A stretch of 64,000 bases of DNA from assembly GCF_047496725.1 (NCBI RefSeq), contig NC_132973.1:13774233-13838232 (forward strand). The letters are read 5' to 3'. Of this stretch, positions 61,600 to 64,000 are shown in pieces. The DNA is from Anoplolepis gracilipes (lineage: Eukaryota > Arthropoda > Insecta > Hymenoptera > Formicidae). A program made the position numbers and the translations under genes. Positions within the stretch are counted from its first letter, which is position 1; every line of letters starts with the position of its first letter. Below the pieces are notes generated by a model that saw nothing but the letters and a program-made list of their open reading frames with translations, searched no databases and was not told the DNA's origin.

Positions 61600-61603
61600 T
61601 TAA

Positions 61604-62952
61604 TCTCCGAGCATAGCGACCGCACTGCCTTCGATAGAATTTTTAACAAACCGATTCTGACCATCGATCGAGGATGAAAAGGATGATTTGCGTCGACGAG
61701 ACGAGTCGCGTGACTTATTTAAAGCGAAGCATGAATGAAAAAATCAAACAGTTCTGTTTCTCCTGTTCCTACGACGTCACGCGAATCGTCTTCTTATCGA
61801 CGCGACTCTCGTTATTAATTATAAATCGTTAAGCAACTAACGACACACGCGTCAACGAGTCACGAAGGACGCGAATGCTGGTCTACAAATGCGGTTCTCA
61901 TCAATTTCTATTGCTCGACATACAGTACGTGTCTCAACGAACACATACACAGAGAAATTTTAGAGAGGTTTAAAACGGATATAATGATTGCGATATCAGT
62001 CATTATGTGCGATAGTATTACTCGTTTTTTTAACTGTACGCTTCATTCGAGAAGAATTGTCCGTGCTTAAGAACATATACGTCTAATAAATAGTTTGCGA
62101 GAAATTTGCAACTGGATCAAATCAGCCAAGTTTCACTCACCAGCAAGTTCCAGGTCGATCTGCTCATTTCGGCCACTTCCTGAGAAAAAGACGTACGATG
62201 CGATTACCCGATGACCAATTAATGTTAAGCTAGCACATACGCGAAATATTCACTGCATTCTATTTTGACCATTCGACCTATTTGAGAATTATTTTGAATT
62301 TTGTATATTCATTTCGTTTCTTTAAATCAAAATGGATATTATTGATAATATTTACATTTTATAGAAAGTATCATTAATTTCACACACAAGAATTATGCTT
62401 ACAATTGCAGTAACATTTATATAATGCATTAAAATATTTACATGAGAAACATTTTCATGTTTGCACAAAAAATAGTGATTCTTTTCCAACTCGTAATACT
62501 CTTATTGTGATAATTATGAAATTTTTCTCTCAAACATACGAGATGGTAGAATGTGCGAAAATTATTGTCACGATTAAATAAAAAATATGCACATCTTGTA
62601 TTATTAGTAAGCATTTTTTTGCACATAAAGGTAAAACCGGTATTCCTCTCTCGAAACAATAATTATGATTCGTTATGATTTGTATGCGATAATCACGATT
62701 ATAGTATAATTCACTTCTTATTTCAATTTACATATGATTTTCTTGTTGTTATATTAATTAATCAATGTTATAAAACACGTTCGAGGTCATGAAATGTTAA
62801 CGAAGGATTAATGACAGTTATTTGATGGATCTATAAATATATTTTTTTGAAGATTCGCAGGTAGGTGTGTTTAAATGCATAAAACATTATACGGGAGTAA
62901 AAGGTGGTGTACAGATACTTTTTTCTTTTTTTTTTTTTTGCAAAAATAAGTC
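61604..62952. other. Intergenic stretch between convergent genes
   Basis: No gene seen; AT-rich with short frames only, up to the candidate polyadenylation signal of the minus-strand gene. Confidence 0.4.
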
Positions 62953-62958
62953 TTTATT
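62953..62958 (-). terminator. Candidate polyadenylation signal of the convergent gene
   Basis: TTTATT on the plus strand is AATAAA on the minus strand, 231 bases past the stop codon at 63189. A second TTTATT at 63156-63161 is a nearer alternative. The genomic A-rich run just downstream on the minus strand (62923-62940) could mimic a poly(A) tail in cDNA data. Confidence 0.4.
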
Positions 62959-63188
62959 TGTAAACGAACTCTTTGGCAGTAGACACTCCAAAAGACAAAC
63001 ATCCAGAAATCTAGATCCGTAGAACTGACGCTGTTGTCTGGCAATCGCATTGAAAACCTCAATGTGTGGCGAGAAAATTGTAACTTACTTGACTTAATAA
63101 CACTCATGCTTTGGCAATGCTTATTGAATCTTTCGTTTTTTGTTTTTTTCTTTTCTTTATTTTTGGTTTCCATATTTGATTAAAACAC

Positions 63189-63615
63189 TTAGACGGTGAT
63201 AGTGAAATCCTTGGGCGATTTGGAGAGCGAGTTGTTCGAGTGAAGACCGATCGATCGTTTTCTGTGTAACTTCAGCTTCATGTCGATGTCGCACTCGGCT
63301 TCACTGGTCTCGTGAACGTCCGTAAAGCCGCTCGGTGGCTTCAATTCCAACGTAGACAGCTCGCTGCCCCAATCGTCGTCCCTTCTCATCATTCTGAACG
63401 TGCCCGCCGGCTCCTCCAGGAGGCAGAGCGACTCGACGGACTTTCTGGTGCTCGGCGGCTCCTTCTCCAGCCTGTCGTAGGAACCAGGACGCACCGGACG
63501 ACTCGGCGACGCTCCTCGCGAGTACGAATGCACTCCGGACTCCGACAGCTTCAGCACCGGTCGCAGTATACCGGGAATGCGACCGTCGATCGCGGCGTCT
63601 ATCGCACCGCGATTC
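63189..63615 (-). CDS. Last coding exon of an unrecognised convergent gene
   Basis: On the minus strand the acceptor TATCTTTGGCAG ends at 63616, and the frame runs 142 codons to TAA at 63191-63189. I do not recognise the family. The encoded segment is charged, Ser/Pro/Arg-rich and apparently disordered (PSRPVRPGSYDRLEKEPPST, RMMRRDDDWGSELSTLELKP). It ends in SKSPKDFTITV, which fits a class II PDZ-binding C-terminus (hydrophobic at 0 and -2). Such a tail suggests the cytoplasmic end of a membrane protein, but no membrane segment is in view. The gene faces Ptp99A tail-to-tail, with about 6.9 kb between stop codons. Confidence 0.75.
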
Positions 63616-63751
63616 CTGCCAAAGATACAAATTAATGGACGATACAATTGATTCAAGTAAATATATATCGAAAATTTTATTCATTTAAATAATTCTCTTT
63701 TCACGACCCGTGTATCTTAGTCTATGCTAAACAGACGATATTTTTTTTTAC

Positions 63752-63842
63752 CTTTGCTTTTCGAGCCTCGGGAAAGTCTTCCTCTCAGAAATTGGTGACG
63801 GCTCGGTTGATGTACTTGATTCGTGCGTGTGGTACAGCACAT
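63752..63842 (-). CDS. Penultimate exon of the unrecognised convergent gene
   Basis: On the minus strand the acceptor CTTTCCAG ends at 63843 and the donor GTAAAA starts at 63751. The 91-nt exon has phases 1 in and 2 out that fit both neighbours. It encodes VLYHTHESSTSTEPSPISER then KTFPRLEKQ, a Ser/Thr-rich, probably disordered segment. The 136-bp intron to the last exon is short. Confidence 0.7.
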
Positions 63843-63962
63843 CTGGAAAGTACGTACGCGAGGCGACGTTGACGCGGTAGATAATTAGTGGCTGCGCGCT
63901 GGATTACATGATGGGCCGCGCGAGCACGCGGCCCGGACACAGAAAACCGAATACTAACTTAC

Positions 63963-64000
63963 TATGATGAACCGGTCGCTGCACCAGGGCGAGCCGTTGC
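63963..64000 (-). CDS. Partial exon of the unrecognised convergent gene at the window edge
   Basis: On the minus strand the sequence enters from beyond the window, encodes QRLALVQRPVHH and ends in phase 1 at a consensus GTAAGT donor (63962-63957). Splicing to 63842 gives ...HHN VLYHTH in frame. Only 38 bases are visible. Confidence 0.6.

Overview
This window looks like nuclear DNA from a hymenopteran insect, most likely an ant. It is CpG-rich and intron-dominated, packed with (GA/CT)n and (AT)n microsatellites, and carries small TIR elements. The main gene is a receptor-type protein tyrosine phosphatase of the insect Ptp99A type with conventional GT-AG introns. I found no bacterial-style operons, CRISPR arrays, rRNA genes or tRNA genes.

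Layout. Positions 1-29056 hold no convincing exon. I infer that they are a long 5' intron (or upstream DNA) of Ptp99A, with microsatellites, one Tc1/pogo-like MITE (3456-3643), a short coding-like remnant on the minus strand (12901-13029) and a decayed ~190-bp tandem repeat (26992-27560). Sixteen plus-strand exons of Ptp99A, all phase-compatible, run from 29057 to 56299. They encode 1176 residues: the end of one FN3 domain, three further FN3 domains, one transmembrane helix, an active D1 phosphatase domain (catalytic Cys codon 54195-54197), a D2 pseudophosphatase domain, and a ~140-residue tail. The N-terminus (signal peptide and first domain or domains) is not in the exons I can connect. A long, repeat-rich 3' UTR probably follows to about 60.5 kb. 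At the right edge (63189-64000, minus strand) lie the last three exons of a second, convergent gene that I do not recognise.

Most interesting content. Two previously uncounted start exons sit inside Ptp99A introns, and each splices in phase to an established exon. One (ATG 44254, donor 44438) encodes a strong signal peptide and would give a receptor with only two FN3 domains (~1076 aa). The other (ATG 51873, donor GTAAGT at 51896) follows a CpG-rich promoter-like block. It would encode eight residues joined directly to the juxtamembrane region, giving a soluble two-domain phosphatase (~774 aa). If transcribed, one locus would produce long receptor, short receptor and cytosolic phosphatase forms from separate promoters.

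Mobile DNA includes a 5'-truncated antisense LINE fragment with an 18-bp target duplication (44998-45764) that seems to be inserted in an older palindromic element (arms 45812-45967), an 87%-identical foldback element (32331-32707), and a TTAA-flanked piggyBac-like MITE (61167-61599). All calls are from reading the sequence; no database search or transcript data was available.
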